A stretch of 64,000 bases of DNA from Veronia nyctiphanis. GTDB lineage: Bacteria; Pseudomonadota; Gammaproteobacteria; Enterobacterales; Vibrionaceae. Positions 19,144-27,816 of the stretch are shown piece by piece. Location of the stretch: contig NZ_PEIB01000017.1 of assembly GCF_004116385.1 (NCBI RefSeq), positions 34,281 to 98,280 on the forward strand, read 5' to 3'. Position 1 is the stretch's first letter. The number at the start of each line of letters is the position of its first letter. A model generated the notes under the pieces. The model made no database searches. It was not told where the DNA came from and was given only the letters and a program-made list of their open reading frames with translations. Both the position numbers and the translations under genes were made by a program.

Positions 19144-19253
19144 TATAATGAAATTAACTTCTTGTTCTTGATGTGTTCATGCTGTTGGTGCATCACTTCC
19201 AACAGTTTTTGACGAAGTTTCAGCCGATCACTCTTTTCGATCGGCTTTTTTAT
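19144..19253 (+). ncRNA. Candidate unannotated small RNA with two terminator-like hairpins
   Basis: A perfect -10 TATAAT at 19144-19149 (weak -35 CTTTAA at 19121) would start a plus-strand transcript near 19156. It meets one hairpin CTGTTGG/CCAACAG at 19182-19205 followed by TTTTT, and then a stronger terminator AGCCGATC/GATCGGCT at 19222-19246 with a T run. Spot 42 already ends at 18997 and engB lies on the other strand, so no known gene needs these plus-strand terminators. No significant reading frame is seen. I do not recognise the sequence as a named RNA family. Confidence 0.5.
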
Positions 19254-19444
19254 TTCTGTAATAAAATTCCTCTTATCTTGTTTTAAATTTTCTCTATTAT
19301 CAGACTTAATATTCAATGATAAATATCTTTTTGTGGACTGACTGAGTAGGGCTGGCATGTCAACGGGATTAGAGTATCAGTGTGTTGTCGGAATGTTGAA
19401 CAAGAAGGGACGGGGGAGATTAGCGGCGAAGTTGTATGGAAAAC

Positions 19445-19467
19445 ACCACCCGCTGAAAACGGGTGGG
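19445..19467 (-). terminator. engB terminator
   Basis: Stem CCACCCG/CGGGTGG just past the engB stop; on the minus strand it is followed by the T-rich TGTTTTCC, so termination may be weak. Confidence 0.55.
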
Positions 19468-19478
19468 TAATGAGAGTG

Positions 19479-20153
19479 CTACTCGGTAGGGTTGCTGTCA
19501 GTTTCGCTGTCCAGAAGCGCTTCTTGGTCTTCATCAATTGTTTCTTCACTAAATGATAAAAACCAGTCATCGAGCTTACGACGAAGTTTATCGACGCCGA
19601 AACCTTTCAACGATGAAAACAGTTCGACTTGGACATCACCGCAAAAAGCCAGAGACGCTTCCTGAATCTTTAGAAGCTGCGCTTTTCTCGCTCCACTTTT
19701 CAATTTATCCGCTTTTGTCAGCAGCACCATAACTGGCAATTGGCTCTCAACCGCCCAATAAATAAGCTGTTGATCAAGATCTTTCATCGGATGGCGGATA
19801 TCCATCAAAACAACTAAGCCTTTCAGTTGCTCGCGCTTTTGCAGGTATTCACCCAGAGATTTTTGCCATTTTTGTTTCAATTCCAACGGGACTTGCGCGA
19901 AGCCATAGCCGGGCAAATCGACAATATGGCATCCCTCATCAACCTGAAATAGGTTGATTAACTGTGTGCGACCCGGTGTTTTACTGGTTTTGGCAAGGCT
20001 TTTTTGATCACATAGTCTATTTAGTGAGCTAGACTTTCCAGCATTGGAGCGCCCAGCAAACGCAATTTCTATACCTGTATCGTCCGGTAAATGTCTGATA
20101 TCTGGGGCACTTGTGATGAAGTGTGTATTTCGATAGTTGAGTGAGGGATTCAC
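19479..20153 (-). CDS. engB: Ribosome biogenesis GTP-binding protein EngB (YihA)
   Basis: EngB is an essential small GTPase needed for 50S subunit assembly. The 224-residue protein has G1 GRSNAGKSS near residues 34-42, G3 DLPGYGFA near 80, and G4 TKAD near 147. The C-terminus carries an acidic extension ([19 protein letters not shown]) not needed for the GTPase fold. The start has an intact N-terminal [10 protein letters not shown] motif. It is divergent from cytochrome c4. Intact. Confidence 0.96.
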   Translation of the reverse strand: MNPSLNYRNTHFITSAPDIRHLPDDTGIEIAFAGRSNAGKSSSLNRLCDQKSLAKTSKTPGRTQLINLFQVDEGCHIVDLPGYGFAQVPLELKQKWQKSLGEYLQKREQLKGLVVLMDIRHPMKDLDQQLIYWAVESQLPVMVLLTKADKLKSGARKAQLLKIQEASLAFCGDVQVELFSSLKGFGVDKLRRKLDDWFLSFSEETIDEDQEALLDSETDSNPTE

Positions 20154-20302
20154 TGTTAACTCCGTCTCGACTTAATGTTGCCGAATAGTTACTTTTATGT
20201 GATTTTGTGTAAAATAAATGTGCTCGTTTTTTGCCCGGTCATTGTACCACGGCGGTGCAATTATCGCGGCACTGGAAGCTTAAAAACAATAAATGGAATG
20301 TC

Positions 20303-20920
20303 ATGAAGAAAATAGTGCTACTCCTCACTCTTTTTGCGAGCTTTTCGGCCGTGGCCGACGGTGATGCAGAAAAAGGGAAGGCAATATCAGCGACATGCGC
20401 GGCTTGCCATGGTGCTGACGGTAACAGTGCTGTACCGGCTAACCCTAAACTGGCAGGCCAACATCCTAATTACCTGCTTAAACAACTGAAAGAATTTAAA
20501 CTTGCGATGACCTCTCAGGGCCAATCTGGGCGTAACAACGCCGTGATGGGGGGAATGGTGATGCCATTGTCTGAGAAAGACATGGCGGATCTGGCTGCGT
20601 ACTACGCGTCTCAGGATGCGACACCGGGTACAACGCCAGAAGCAGCCATTGCACTGGGCAAGCAAATTTATAATGCTGGACTGCCAGATCGCGGCGTTGC
20701 TGCGTGTATTGCATGCCATGGGCCTCGGGGTAATGGTACGGTTTCGTCCGGCTTCCCTAAAATCTCAGGTCAACATGCTGATTATCTGAAAGGCCAGCTT
20801 GAGATGTTCCGGTCTGGTCAACGCAACAACGACCTTAACGGAATGATGCGTGCTGTCTCTGCAAAGTTGTCTGATGCGGAAATTCTTGCTGTTTCACAAT
20901 ACCTCGGCGGTCTTCACTAA
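20303..20920 (+). CDS. Dihaem cytochrome c4
   Basis: A 205-residue periplasmic protein with a signal peptide (residues 1-18, MKKIVLLLTLFASFSAVADG). Two haem-binding motifs, CAACH (about residue 33) and CIACH (about residue 136), lie in two similar halves; Met ligands are expected at GGMVMP and GMMRAV. Cytochrome c4 carries electrons from the bc1 complex to cbb3-type oxidase. The ATG at 20303 gives a proper signal peptide; the 24-codon longer frame does not. It ends at a strong hairpin. Confidence 0.94.
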   Translation: MKKIVLLLTLFASFSAVADGDAEKGKAISATCAACHGADGNSAVPANPKLAGQHPNYLLKQLKEFKLAMTSQGQSGRNNAVMGGMVMPLSEKDMADLAAYYASQDATPGTTPEAAIALGKQIYNAGLPDRGVAACIACHGPRGNGTVSSGFPKISGQHADYLKGQLEMFRSGQRNNDLNGMMRAVSAKLSDAEILAVSQYLGGLH

Positions 20921-20934
20921 CCGCTAACTACCAG

Positions 20935-20962
20935 AAAAAAGGCGGCGTTTGCTGCCTTTTTT
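20935..20962 (+). terminator. Cytochrome c4 terminator
   Basis: Inverted repeat AAAAAAGGC/GCCTTTTTT around a GGCGTTTGCT loop, so it may work on both strands. Confidence 0.75.
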
Positions 20963-21160
20963 AATGCCCGTATTTCCGCTTTCCCTTTGCGCGGTGAATG
21001 GACCTTCCAAACCGTCAGCAAGCTTTGTGAGACATTGACTATTCATGCCTGTATTTTTGGCTTAAAGTTCATCTCTTTCTTTATTTTAAATTTCTATAAA
21101 TCAATGCTTTAGTTTTTATTTTCATAATCTGGTTACCAATGATTGAATTGGCTACCTTTT

Positions 21161-21189
21161 TTGACACATCAAAATACGTAAAATTATCT
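21161..21189 (+). promoter_or_regulatory. csr RNA promoter
   Basis: Perfect -35 TTGACA at 21161-21166, 17-base spacer, then -10 TTATCT at 21184-21189. Initiation would fall at or near the GTCGACAGG at 21192. Confidence 0.75.
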
Positions 21190-21191
21190 TC

Positions 21192-21585
21192 GTCGACAGG
21201 GATAACGACAAGGAACAGGACAGCCAAGTACGGCAGAGCAGAGCAGCTCAAAAAATAGCAGGACGTAGCAAGGATGCACGAAATGGTTAATCATTTCTGA
21301 CTGTCAGGGAGACAGCGTGTCGAGGACGACATGTTTTAGGGATGACCTCTCACGGAGCGAGAGAAATGGAGTACCGCTTAGGATGGCGACGCGCTCAGGA
21401 TGAGACACTAGGACGCTAAAAACGCATCAGGATGATGAAAAAATAACGAACATAGCTGGAAGCGACAAAAAATACGGATGTTCGACCACCGGGAAGTGGA
21501 CAACCATTAGGGATTAATGGCTCAAGAATACGTTCATCATATTGAACACATTTACAGCGACAGGTTTAGGCCTGTCGCTTTTTTC
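21192..21585 (+). ncRNA. csrB: CsrB/CsrC-family regulatory RNA
   Basis: About 390 nt starting GTCGACAGGGA, identical to the 5' end of E. coli CsrB, with nineteen GGA motifs by direct count. Many of these sit in AGGATGA or AGGGA hairpin-loop contexts such as CATCAGGATGATG and GCTCAGGATGAG. It ends in a perfect terminator (AGCGACAGG/CCTGTCGCT, 21556-21579, then TTTTTT). Such RNAs titrate the CsrA protein and control carbon storage, motility and virulence. The position between engB and yihI is that of E. coli csrC, so by synteny it may be a CsrC orthologue. Transcription is normally driven by the VarA/UvrY response regulator. Confidence 0.93.
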
Positions 21586-21636
21586 TTATTGGGGTTTCTG
21601 ATACATTTCCGCCATTCCGTTTGATACTGGACCCAT

Positions 21637-22281
21637 ATGTCCCATACCTGCCCATTGTGTGCCTCTGATAACTTTGCCGATTTCCACCAGGATAAGCGCA
21701 GACGTTATTTTCGTTGTGGCCACTGTTTTCTGGTATTTGTTGACCCTGCTTCCTTTTTGTCAGCCGACGAAGAAAAAGCGATATATCAACAACATGAAAA
21801 CAGCCCAGATGATGTAGGTTATCGCCAATTTTTGAGCCGGATTGCTGAGCCATTGCATAAATGTATGCCGAGTGCGCAATCAGGGCTGGATTTTGGCTGT
21901 GGTCCGGGGCCGACTCTGTCATTGATGCTGGAAGACAAAGGACACAGTGTTGCGCTGTACGATCCTTTTTTTGTGCCTGACGGAGCTGCACTGAACAAAA
22001 CCTATGATTTTGTTACCTGTACAGAGGCTATCGAACATTTTCACTACCCTAAAAGGGAATGGGGGCAGTTAATCAGTTTAATAAAGCCGGGTGGCTGGCT
22101 TGCACTGATGACTAAACTGGTGAAAGATGCTGAGGCATTCAGCCGTTGGCATTATAAAAACGACCCAACCCACGTGAGCTTTTTCAGTCGCGAAACTTTC
22201 CGTTTTCTGGCAGACCGTGATGGTCTTGACGTGGACTTTGTTGGTAACGATGTCATTTTACTGAGGAAGAAAACCGCATGA
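21637..22281 (+). CDS. Class I SAM-dependent methyltransferase with N-terminal zinc ribbon
   Basis: A 214-residue protein. The N-terminus holds a CPLC and CGHC pair (residues 5-8 and 27-30) that can bind one zinc, and the catalytic part has motif I LDFGCGPGPT near residue 86. TCTEAIEHF and LIKPGGWLALMT mark later methyltransferase motifs. The substrate is unknown; similar zinc-ribbon methyltransferases exist in the Methyltransf_23 group. Its stop overlaps the yihI start as ATGA, so the two are co-translated, but no functional link to YihI is established. Confidence 0.85.
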   Translation: MSHTCPLCASDNFADFHQDKRRRYFRCGHCFLVFVDPASFLSADEEKAIYQQHENSPDDVGYRQFLSRIAEPLHKCMPSAQSGLDFGCGPGPTLSLMLEDKGHSVALYDPFFVPDGAALNKTYDFVTCTEAIEHFHYPKREWGQLISLIKPGGWLALMTKLVKDAEAFSRWHYKNDPTHVSFFSRETFRFLADRDGLDVDFVGNDVILLRKKTA

Positions 22282-22823
22282 CCCGCAAGAAAAGAAGTCG
22301 GAAAGCTGGTTCAGAAGGACCAGCGCAATACGATGATCGTACGCCTAGCCAGTCTGATAATGAAGGGCGTCTGCAGAAGAAGCTGAAAAAGCGTAAAGGC
22401 TTGAAGGCTGGCTCTCGTCATTCAGACGCAAAAGCCGCCGCAGCCAGAAAAGCAGCGGCACAAAAAGACCCTCGTCATGGTAGCAAAAAAGCCATTCCAT
22501 TGATTGTCGAGCAAAAGCCACACCCTAAATCAGCGCAGGCGAAAAAAGCCCGTCGCTTGAGTGCTGAGCAAGAATTAGAGATGCTCGAAAATGATGCACA
22601 ACTGAATGTGTTGCTCGACCGTATTGAAAATGGTGAAAGCCTTGGGGCTGGTCTTCAGTCATACGTTGATGAAAAACTCGATCGTATTGAAGCGCTGATG
22701 AGTCAGTTAGGCCTGCTCGACGATGACGAGCTAGAAGATGAAAAACAACCCGCTAAACCATCTAAGCGTAGCGACGATGACCTCTTAGCGGCATTTGAAA
22801 ACCTGGACATGGATCAGGAGTAA
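22278..22823 (+). CDS. yihI: Der GTPase-activating protein YihI
   Basis: YihI stimulates the GTPase Der/EngA and slows 50S ribosome maturation in early growth. The 181-residue protein has the expected make-up: a very basic, Ala-rich N-terminal half (TRKKRSRKAG, AAAARKAAAQK) and an acidic C-terminal half with ELEMLENDAQLNVLLDRIE and LDDDELEDE. The order csr RNA, yihI, hemN agrees with E. coli. It overlaps the methyltransferase start-stop and is followed three bases later by the DUF2489 gene. Confidence 0.93.
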   Translation: MTRKKRSRKAGSEGPAQYDDRTPSQSDNEGRLQKKLKKRKGLKAGSRHSDAKAAAARKAAAQKDPRHGSKKAIPLIVEQKPHPKSAQAKKARRLSAEQELEMLENDAQLNVLLDRIENGESLGAGLQSYVDEKLDRIEALMSQLGLLDDDELEDEKQPAKPSKRSDDDLLAAFENLDMDQE

Positions 22824-22826
22824 CAC

Positions 22827-23321
22827 TTGGATACATTACGTTTAACGTTGATCTTGGCAGGCGGGGGAATCATCCTCAGTTTGTCAGTGTATGCGGGTTG
22901 GCTGCTGTCGAAAGTGAGACTACAGAAGCAGCAACAGCAGGCCCTGATGGAACAGGCAATCACCAAACGGAATGATAAGATCATTGAGAGTGTTGACGTA
23001 ATTGCGATGGCGACACTGCAAGAGCAGTGTGATTTATCAGAAGCAGCTATTCGTTTATACATGATCATGGATCATCTGCAGGGCGAAAAACGGATTGAGT
23101 TTCCCACTCAATATCCGGCTCTGTACGAGTTGTACGACGTGGTAAAAGACATGCCTCGTGGAGACGCAAGAAAGTCACTGCAAAAGCGTGAGCGCATGCG
23201 TTTCGACCTCACACGAATGAAAGCTGAGTCCCGCCTACAAGTTGCTATTCACACCGAGCTGGAAGAAATTCTGGCGTTTACCGGTGCCAAAATGATGCCC
23301 GTTCGCCCACTGGCGAGCTGA
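22827..23321 (+). CDS. DUF2489 family membrane-anchored protein
   Basis: A 164-residue protein with one N-terminal membrane segment (about residues 7-25) and a helical cytoplasmic region rich in Gln, Arg and Glu. It probably starts at a TTG (22827), placed after AGGAG from the end of yihI; no ATG precedes the membrane segment. The family is found next to yihI and hemN in Vibrio relatives and its function is unknown. Co-transcription with yihI is likely from the three-base gap. Confidence 0.8.
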   Translation: MDTLRLTLILAGGGIILSLSVYAGWLLSKVRLQKQQQQALMEQAITKRNDKIIESVDVIAMATLQEQCDLSEAAIRLYMIMDHLQGEKRIEFPTQYPALYELYDVVKDMPRGDARKSLQKRERMRFDLTRMKAESRLQVAIHTELEEILAFTGAKMMPVRPLAS

Positions 23322-23410
23322 GTCCTTTCGTCACCCGCATCACCGGGTGAGTCTGTTAATGGCAGTGCATCCCAGCCTGCCATTGCATCACACCACAAGC
23401 GGAAAGAATG

Positions 23411-24784
23411 ATGTCTAAGCAGCAAATCATTTGGGATCAGGCTTTGATAGAAAAGTATAACTATTCTGGCCCCCGTTATACCTCGTACCCCACTGCGCTT
23501 GAGTTTCATGAATGCTTTACTGACGCCGAGTTTGATGCGGCCTGTCAGCAATATCCTGAGCGCCCTCTTTCTCTGTATCTGCACATCCCGTTCTGCCACA
23601 CGCTGTGTTATTACTGTGGGTGTAACAAGGTGATCACCCGCCATCGTCACAAAGCAGATAAGTATCTTGATGTGCTGGAGATGGAAGTAAGGCAGCGGGC
23701 GGCTGCGTTTACTGGCCGTAAAGTGACCCAAATCCATTGGGGTGGCGGAACGCCGACTTTCCTTGAGAAAGCGCAAATATCGCGTTTGATGGGGCTGCTA
23801 CGCTCGCTGTTTACCATCGATAATACCGCTGAAATCAGCATTGAAATCGACCCGCGCGAAATTGAACTGGATGTACTCAATCATTTGCGTGCAGAAGGGT
23901 TCAACCGTCTGAGTATTGGAGTTCAGGACTTTGACAAGAAGGTTCAGCAGGCGGTTAATCGTGAGCAGGATGAGGCATTTATTGGCGACTTGGTTGCCCG
24001 TGCGAAAACGCTTGGTTTCAGGTCAACCAACCTTGATTTGATTTATGGTCTTCCTCACCAGAACACAAAAACCTTCGGCGAGACGCTTGCCCGGGTGATT
24101 GATATGGAGCCGGGCCGCCTATCGATTTTCAACTACGCACATCTACCGTCTTTGTTTGCCGCTCAGCGGAAAATCAAAGACGAAGACCTGCCGAGCGCGT
24201 CAGAAAAGCTCGCAATGCTGGAACAAACTATCCACACATTGACTGATGCGGGTTACCAGTTCATCGGTATGGACCACTTCGCCAAGCCTGATGATGAGCT
24301 TGCTGTTGCCCAGCGCGATGGCATTCTGCACCGCAATTTTCAGGGCTACACCACTCAGGGTGACTGTGACTTGTTGGGTATGGGGGTCTCTGCCATCTCA
24401 ATGATTGGTGACTGTTACGCCCAAAACCAGAAAGAGCTAAAGCACTATTACACGCAGGTGGAAGAAAGGCAGCACGCGCTATGGAAAGGCGTTGGGCTGA
24501 CTGCCGATGACTTACTGCGCCGTGAAGTGATAAAAGACCTGATTTGTAATTTTTTGCTCGATAAGTCAGCGGTTGAAAGTATGTTTAACCTAACATTTGA
24601 TGACTACTTCGCCGAAGATATCGCGCTTTTAGCGCCTTTTATCGACGATGAACTGGTTGTCATTGATGACAGTTTTATCCGCGTGACACTGAAAGGCCGT
24701 TTGTTGATCCGCAATATTTGTATGTGTTTTGACACCTACTTGCGTGACAGAGCAAGGCAGCTGAAGTTTTCACGGGTGATTTAA
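23411..24784 (+). CDS. hemN: Oxygen-independent coproporphyrinogen III oxidase
   Basis: HemN is a radical-SAM enzyme that decarboxylates coproporphyrinogen III to protoporphyrinogen IX for haem synthesis without oxygen. The 457-residue protein begins MSKQQIIWDQALIEKYNYSG as in E. coli. The [4Fe-4S] cysteines are in FCHTLCYYCGC (CxxxCxxC), with the extra Cys of true HemN. GGGTP and the SIGVQDF region are intact. The second ATG (23411) leaves better spacing from GGAAAG than the first. Fnr or similar control is expected but not seen. Confidence 0.95.
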   Translation: MSKQQIIWDQALIEKYNYSGPRYTSYPTALEFHECFTDAEFDAACQQYPERPLSLYLHIPFCHTLCYYCGCNKVITRHRHKADKYLDVLEMEVRQRAAAFTGRKVTQIHWGGGTPTFLEKAQISRLMGLLRSLFTIDNTAEISIEIDPREIELDVLNHLRAEGFNRLSIGVQDFDKKVQQAVNREQDEAFIGDLVARAKTLGFRSTNLDLIYGLPHQNTKTFGETLARVIDMEPGRLSIFNYAHLPSLFAAQRKIKDEDLPSASEKLAMLEQTIHTLTDAGYQFIGMDHFAKPDDELAVAQRDGILHRNFQGYTTQGDCDLLGMGVSAISMIGDCYAQNQKELKHYYTQVEERQHALWKGVGLTADDLLRREVIKDLICNFLLDKSAVESMFNLTFDDYFAEDIALLAPFIDDELVVIDDSFIRVTLKGRLLIRNICMCFDTYLRDRARQLKFSRVI

Positions 24785-24813
24785 ACATTTGAACACTGAG
24801 TCAGTGAGATAAC

Positions 24814-24842
24814 AGGCAGTCACGATAATGACTGCCTTTTTA
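24814..24842 (+). terminator. hemN terminator
   Basis: Nine-base stem AGGCAGTCA/TGACTGCCT followed by TTTTTATT. Confidence 0.85.
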
Positions 24843-24875
24843 TTGCTTGTAAGAAGCCTGAGTGGGGCGGTGTTT

Positions 24876-25664
24876 TTACGTTCGCCGAATATGGACACAA
24901 AATCCGCGAGTACTGAAATCGACAAGCTCCGCTGATTTTCTTGGCATCAAACTGACTACCTTGGCGAGATATGCATCCCGCTGTGCGTCGCTAAATGGCA
25001 GATCCCGAAGCTCGGATATCCAGCCACCGATGTACTGTGAAAACACCTCGTCCATGGCATCGAAAGGAAAATACTGCTCCCCGCACAGCAATACCTCGAA
25101 TTGCTCAGCCTGTTCGTCATTAAGGGTAAACAATGCCTTATAAATATCAGCCTCGGTAACCCCAAACGGAATGGTGTGACCACTGAAAAAGGCATCCAGC
25201 GCTCGACTTCTGGCGTCACAGAGCACCTGTTGATCAATAGGCAGCAAAAGCAGTAACTCTCCGTCTTTCGCGAGCTTCTCCAGCGCCAGCTCAAATACCG
25301 TCCGTATTTCTTGTTGGTTGAGCCATTGCAGACAAAAAAAGGAGCTGATGAAGTGATAACTCTGTGGCAAAACTTCGAGCGCTCTGGCATCCAGACTTTG
25401 AAACGTCAGATTTCCTGTCGCTGACAGGTTTGCCTTTTCAATCAGGCTATCCGACAAATCAATGCCAAGGCATTTAGCGTTAGGGTTTTGTTGGCTTAAT
25501 TGAGACAGCAAGCGCCCGTCACCGCAGCCAATATCCAAGTAGCTTTTGAAGTTTAGCGGCGCTGAACATTGCTGATTCAGCAGAGCCATCGCTGCATCAT
25601 ACTGAACCTGATTTTGAAAACTGTACGCTGAGGTGAAGGCGTTATCTGCATTGGCGACGATCAT
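24876..25664 (-). CDS. Class I SAM-dependent methyltransferase
   Basis: A 262-residue protein with motif I LDIGCGDGRLLSQL (about residues 43-56), motif II FQSLDARALEVL and motif III region LAKDGELLLLLP. The layout resembles BioC/trans-aconitate methyltransferase types, but nothing fixes the substrate. The start lies 14 bases after the stop of the haem-oxygenase-like gene on the same strand, so the pair forms a likely operon. It lies in an accessory block between hemN and ntrC, genes that are adjacent in E. coli. Confidence 0.85.
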   Translation of the reverse strand: MIVANADNAFTSAYSFQNQVQYDAAMALLNQQCSAPLNFKSYLDIGCGDGRLLSQLSQQNPNAKCLGIDLSDSLIEKANLSATGNLTFQSLDARALEVLPQSYHFISSFFCLQWLNQQEIRTVFELALEKLAKDGELLLLLPIDQQVLCDARSRALDAFFSGHTIPFGVTEADIYKALFTLNDEQAEQFEVLLCGEQYFPFDAMDEVFSQYIGGWISELRDLPFSDAQRDAYLAKVVSLMPRKSAELVDFSTRGFCVHIRRT

Positions 25665-25678
25665 GGCTTCACTCCTTG

Positions 25679-26410
25679 TTATGCTGGCTCGGCCTGAGAG
25701 AGTTCAGCTTTTAGCGATGAGCGGGTGGTCTCGACGACCTGCTGCCAGAAGTTGACCCAGTGTTCTCCCATACGTTGGTATTCAGCATAAAACTGAGCGG
25801 TTTCATCGTCGTCAAAGGTTTTGTAATCGAGAATGCGCAGCACTTCCTCGTAGTGTTCTGGCTCGAGCACTGCATGGAGAGTGAAAAACTCCAAATCATC
25901 TTCGGTAAAAATATCCATGGCGCGGAATGCGTTCAGCAGAGGCAAATACACATCGACTGCCGACTTTTCCAAAAACAGCCAAGTCGCCAGTGATTTGGCT
26001 TCATTTGAGGTAGTGACACTGAAGTTCTCCCACATCACACCTAAGTAAGCTTTGATGCTCGGAATAATTTCATCGTCAGCTATTGGTAACGCGATACTGA
26101 TGCCTGCTGCAGCAAAAAATTTCTCAAACAAGGCTGAGTGGGTTTTGTTAGGGTCGCCATTACCCCACTCATCACTGATGGCTTCTGCCATCGGTGCCAA
26201 TGCGCGTCTATCATGAGCCGGAATTAAAGTGAGTATTTGTGCAAAGGCATGAATTTGCTGCAACGAGAAGTAGTAGTAATTTTTGCAATACACAGACAGT
26301 GCTTGTTTTGGGTCGGGCGCTGAGACAAACAGTTGCGTTAATTCGCCAATATGGCGGTTAAACGCGGCTTCATCGTAAAGTGACAGTGCTTTATCCAGAC
26401 AAATGCTCAT
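25679..26410 (-). CDS. Haem-oxygenase-like diiron protein (HDO/iron-containing redox enzyme family)
   Basis: A 243-residue all-helical protein resembling the haem-oxygenase-like diiron oxidase family (TenA/PqqC/CADD/UndA fold). Candidate metal ligands are Glu81 and His91 in SDEWGNGDPNKTH, Glu148 in FLEKS, and His179, Glu183 and His186 in FTLHAVLEPEHYEE, a pattern close to the family E-H-E-H-E-H. The ATG at 26410 has AAAGGAG; the longer frame to 26473 is not supported. It is followed by a methyltransferase in the same operon. The reaction is unknown; HDO enzymes oxidise fatty acids, amino acids or tyrosine-derived groups. Confidence 0.75.
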   Translation of the reverse strand: MSICLDKALSLYDEAAFNRHIGELTQLFVSAPDPKQALSVYCKNYYYFSLQQIHAFAQILTLIPAHDRRALAPMAEAISDEWGNGDPNKTHSALFEKFFAAAGISIALPIADDEIIPSIKAYLGVMWENFSVTTSNEAKSLATWLFLEKSAVDVYLPLLNAFRAMDIFTEDDLEFFTLHAVLEPEHYEEVLRILDYKTFDDDETAQFYAEYQRMGEHWVNFWQQVVETTRSSLKAELSQAEPA

Positions 26411-26680
26411 TGTGTGCTCCTTTTGTATAGTTAGGGGATGTTCAAACAGCGGAACAGCACTCAACGCTAGCACTCAGAAGATGGGCTTGATGTGACTTTT
26501 ATCAATTAAATCATTTGGCTGGATTTGATTATTGGTTGGGGTTCGAGCCTTTTCTAACTGTGGGTAAGACAGAATACAAACAGCAGTAAATGGGTGTGAA
26601 TTAGCGTTAGTTTTTTGATTTTGGGGATGGTAAAGCGAAAAAAAGCCGCAATAAGCGGCTTTTGGGATATGACTTAACGC
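26411..26680. other. Spacer between the diiron-protein gene and add, holding one terminator
   Basis: This 270-base stretch carries the promoter of the diiron-protein gene near its left end and the add terminator at 26637-26663. No further gene or RNA was recognised. Confidence 0.5.
26637..26663 (-). terminator. add-operon terminator
   Basis: Perfect stem AAAAGCCGC/GCGGCTTTT with a five-base loop; on the minus strand it is followed by a long T run (A-rich 26637-26644 on the plus strand). Confidence 0.85.
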
Positions 26681-26800
26681 TCAGCTACCTGAACTGAAAA
26701 GGGTAAGGACGATAGCCAACAACGCTGCCAGTAATCCGGGTGTTGATGACACATCCTGACTGGTACTCACAAGCTCACCCGCAACAGAAAGATTTTCCAT
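26681..26800 (-). CDS. Possible small membrane protein (39 aa) downstream of add
   Basis: A short frame starting 12 bases after the add stop, MENLSVAGELVSTSQDVSST followed by a hydrophobic stretch GLLAALLAIVLTLF and stop. It could be a tail-anchored small protein. It ends just before the terminator at 26637, so it would be on the add transcript. The ribosome site is weak and there is no family I recognise, so it may be a chance frame. Confidence 0.35.
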   Translation of the reverse strand: MENLSVAGELVSTSQDVSSTPGLLAALLAIVLTLFSSGS

Positions 26801-26812
26801 CATCAGGCCGCT

Positions 26813-27816
26813 TTATGCTCTGGCTGCTGCTTTTTCTGTCAGTTCGCGCTTCTCGCTGTCTGACAGGTAAGCGATTTTCAGGCCATTTTCCTGCAGCTGG
26901 CGGATTTGCTCTGCTGTCAGGCCCGCTTGTGGTGCTGCTACCTCATATTCGTAAGGCAGTTCAATACCAGATACCGCTGGGTCATCAGTGTTCAGCGTTG
27001 CCAAAATACCGTGCGACAGGAACTGTTTCACTGGGTGGCTGGCGAGTGACGCAACAGTGCTGGTCTGTGCGTTTGACGTCAGGCAAGATTCGATACCGAT
27101 GCCTTTCTCAGCCAGAAAATCTATCAGTTTTGGGTCTTCGATGGCTTTCACACCATGACCGATTCGCGTTGCGCCAAGCTCATTGATAGCTTGCCACATG
27201 CTCTCTGCACCTGCTGCTTCACCAGCGTGCACGGTAATGTTGAGATCAGCAGCACGGGCTTTGTTAAAGTGTTCGGTAAACTGATGTCCCGGCTGGCCCA
27301 GCTCATCGCCTGCCAAATCAATCGCGATCAGATGCTGTTTTTGTGTCAGCAGCGCATCAAGCTCTGTCATGCAGCTTCTGTACCGAACGTGCGGCTCATG
27401 ATACCGATCAGGTTGGTTTTTACACCAAAATCACGACTACCCGCTTGAACACCATCAACCACTGCTTCAACGACACCAGCAACAGGGAGGTTGTGTTTCA
27501 TCGCCATGTAATACGGTGAAAAGCGAAGTTCCGCATAATCAATGCGTGCATTGAGTGCATCTTCGACGTTCTCGTAGGCAATACGTCGTGCTGCGTCCAG
27601 ATCACCCAATACAGCCACACCCCAGTCAAGTTTCGACAGGAAGCCGACCAAGTCAGGTTCATTAGTCATAACCTGAACGTGTGGGCGAAGCGTCTCGATG
27701 GTGTCACCGGGCAGCGACATACCAAATTTCTGGCCAAGTTCGAGAATCGTGGAGATACGAATATTGCCATCAAGGTGACGGTGCAAGTCTGTCAATGGCA
27801 AGTTCGAGGTGATCAT
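26813..27816 (-). CDS. add: Adenosine deaminase, with an apparent one-base frameshift at about 27375
   Basis: Add converts adenosine to inosine in purine salvage. Zinc-binding DLHRHLDGN is at the N-terminus (start 27816), HAGEAAG in the middle and the catalytic LNTDDP near the end. The first frame runs to RTFGTEAA and stops; the second begins [12 protein letters not shown]. Adding one base near 27375 (GAAGC-TGC) gives TFGTEACMTELDA, which aligns with E. coli TFGEAACQQELEA, and a full protein of about 333 residues. The longer frame start at 27885 is rejected because [17 protein letters not shown] is the family start. It heads the accessory block between hemN and ntrC. Confidence 0.92.

Noticed and set aside
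19313..19570. 85-residue minus-strand frame overlapping engB
   Set aside because: It is in another frame of engB and its terminator region, with no ribosome site or family similarity.
21026..21045. VarA/UvrY-type box upstream of the csr RNA (TGTGAGACATTGACTATTCA)
   Set aside because: The right half does not match the known TGTAAG-N6-CTTACA palindrome, so the resemblance is too weak to report.
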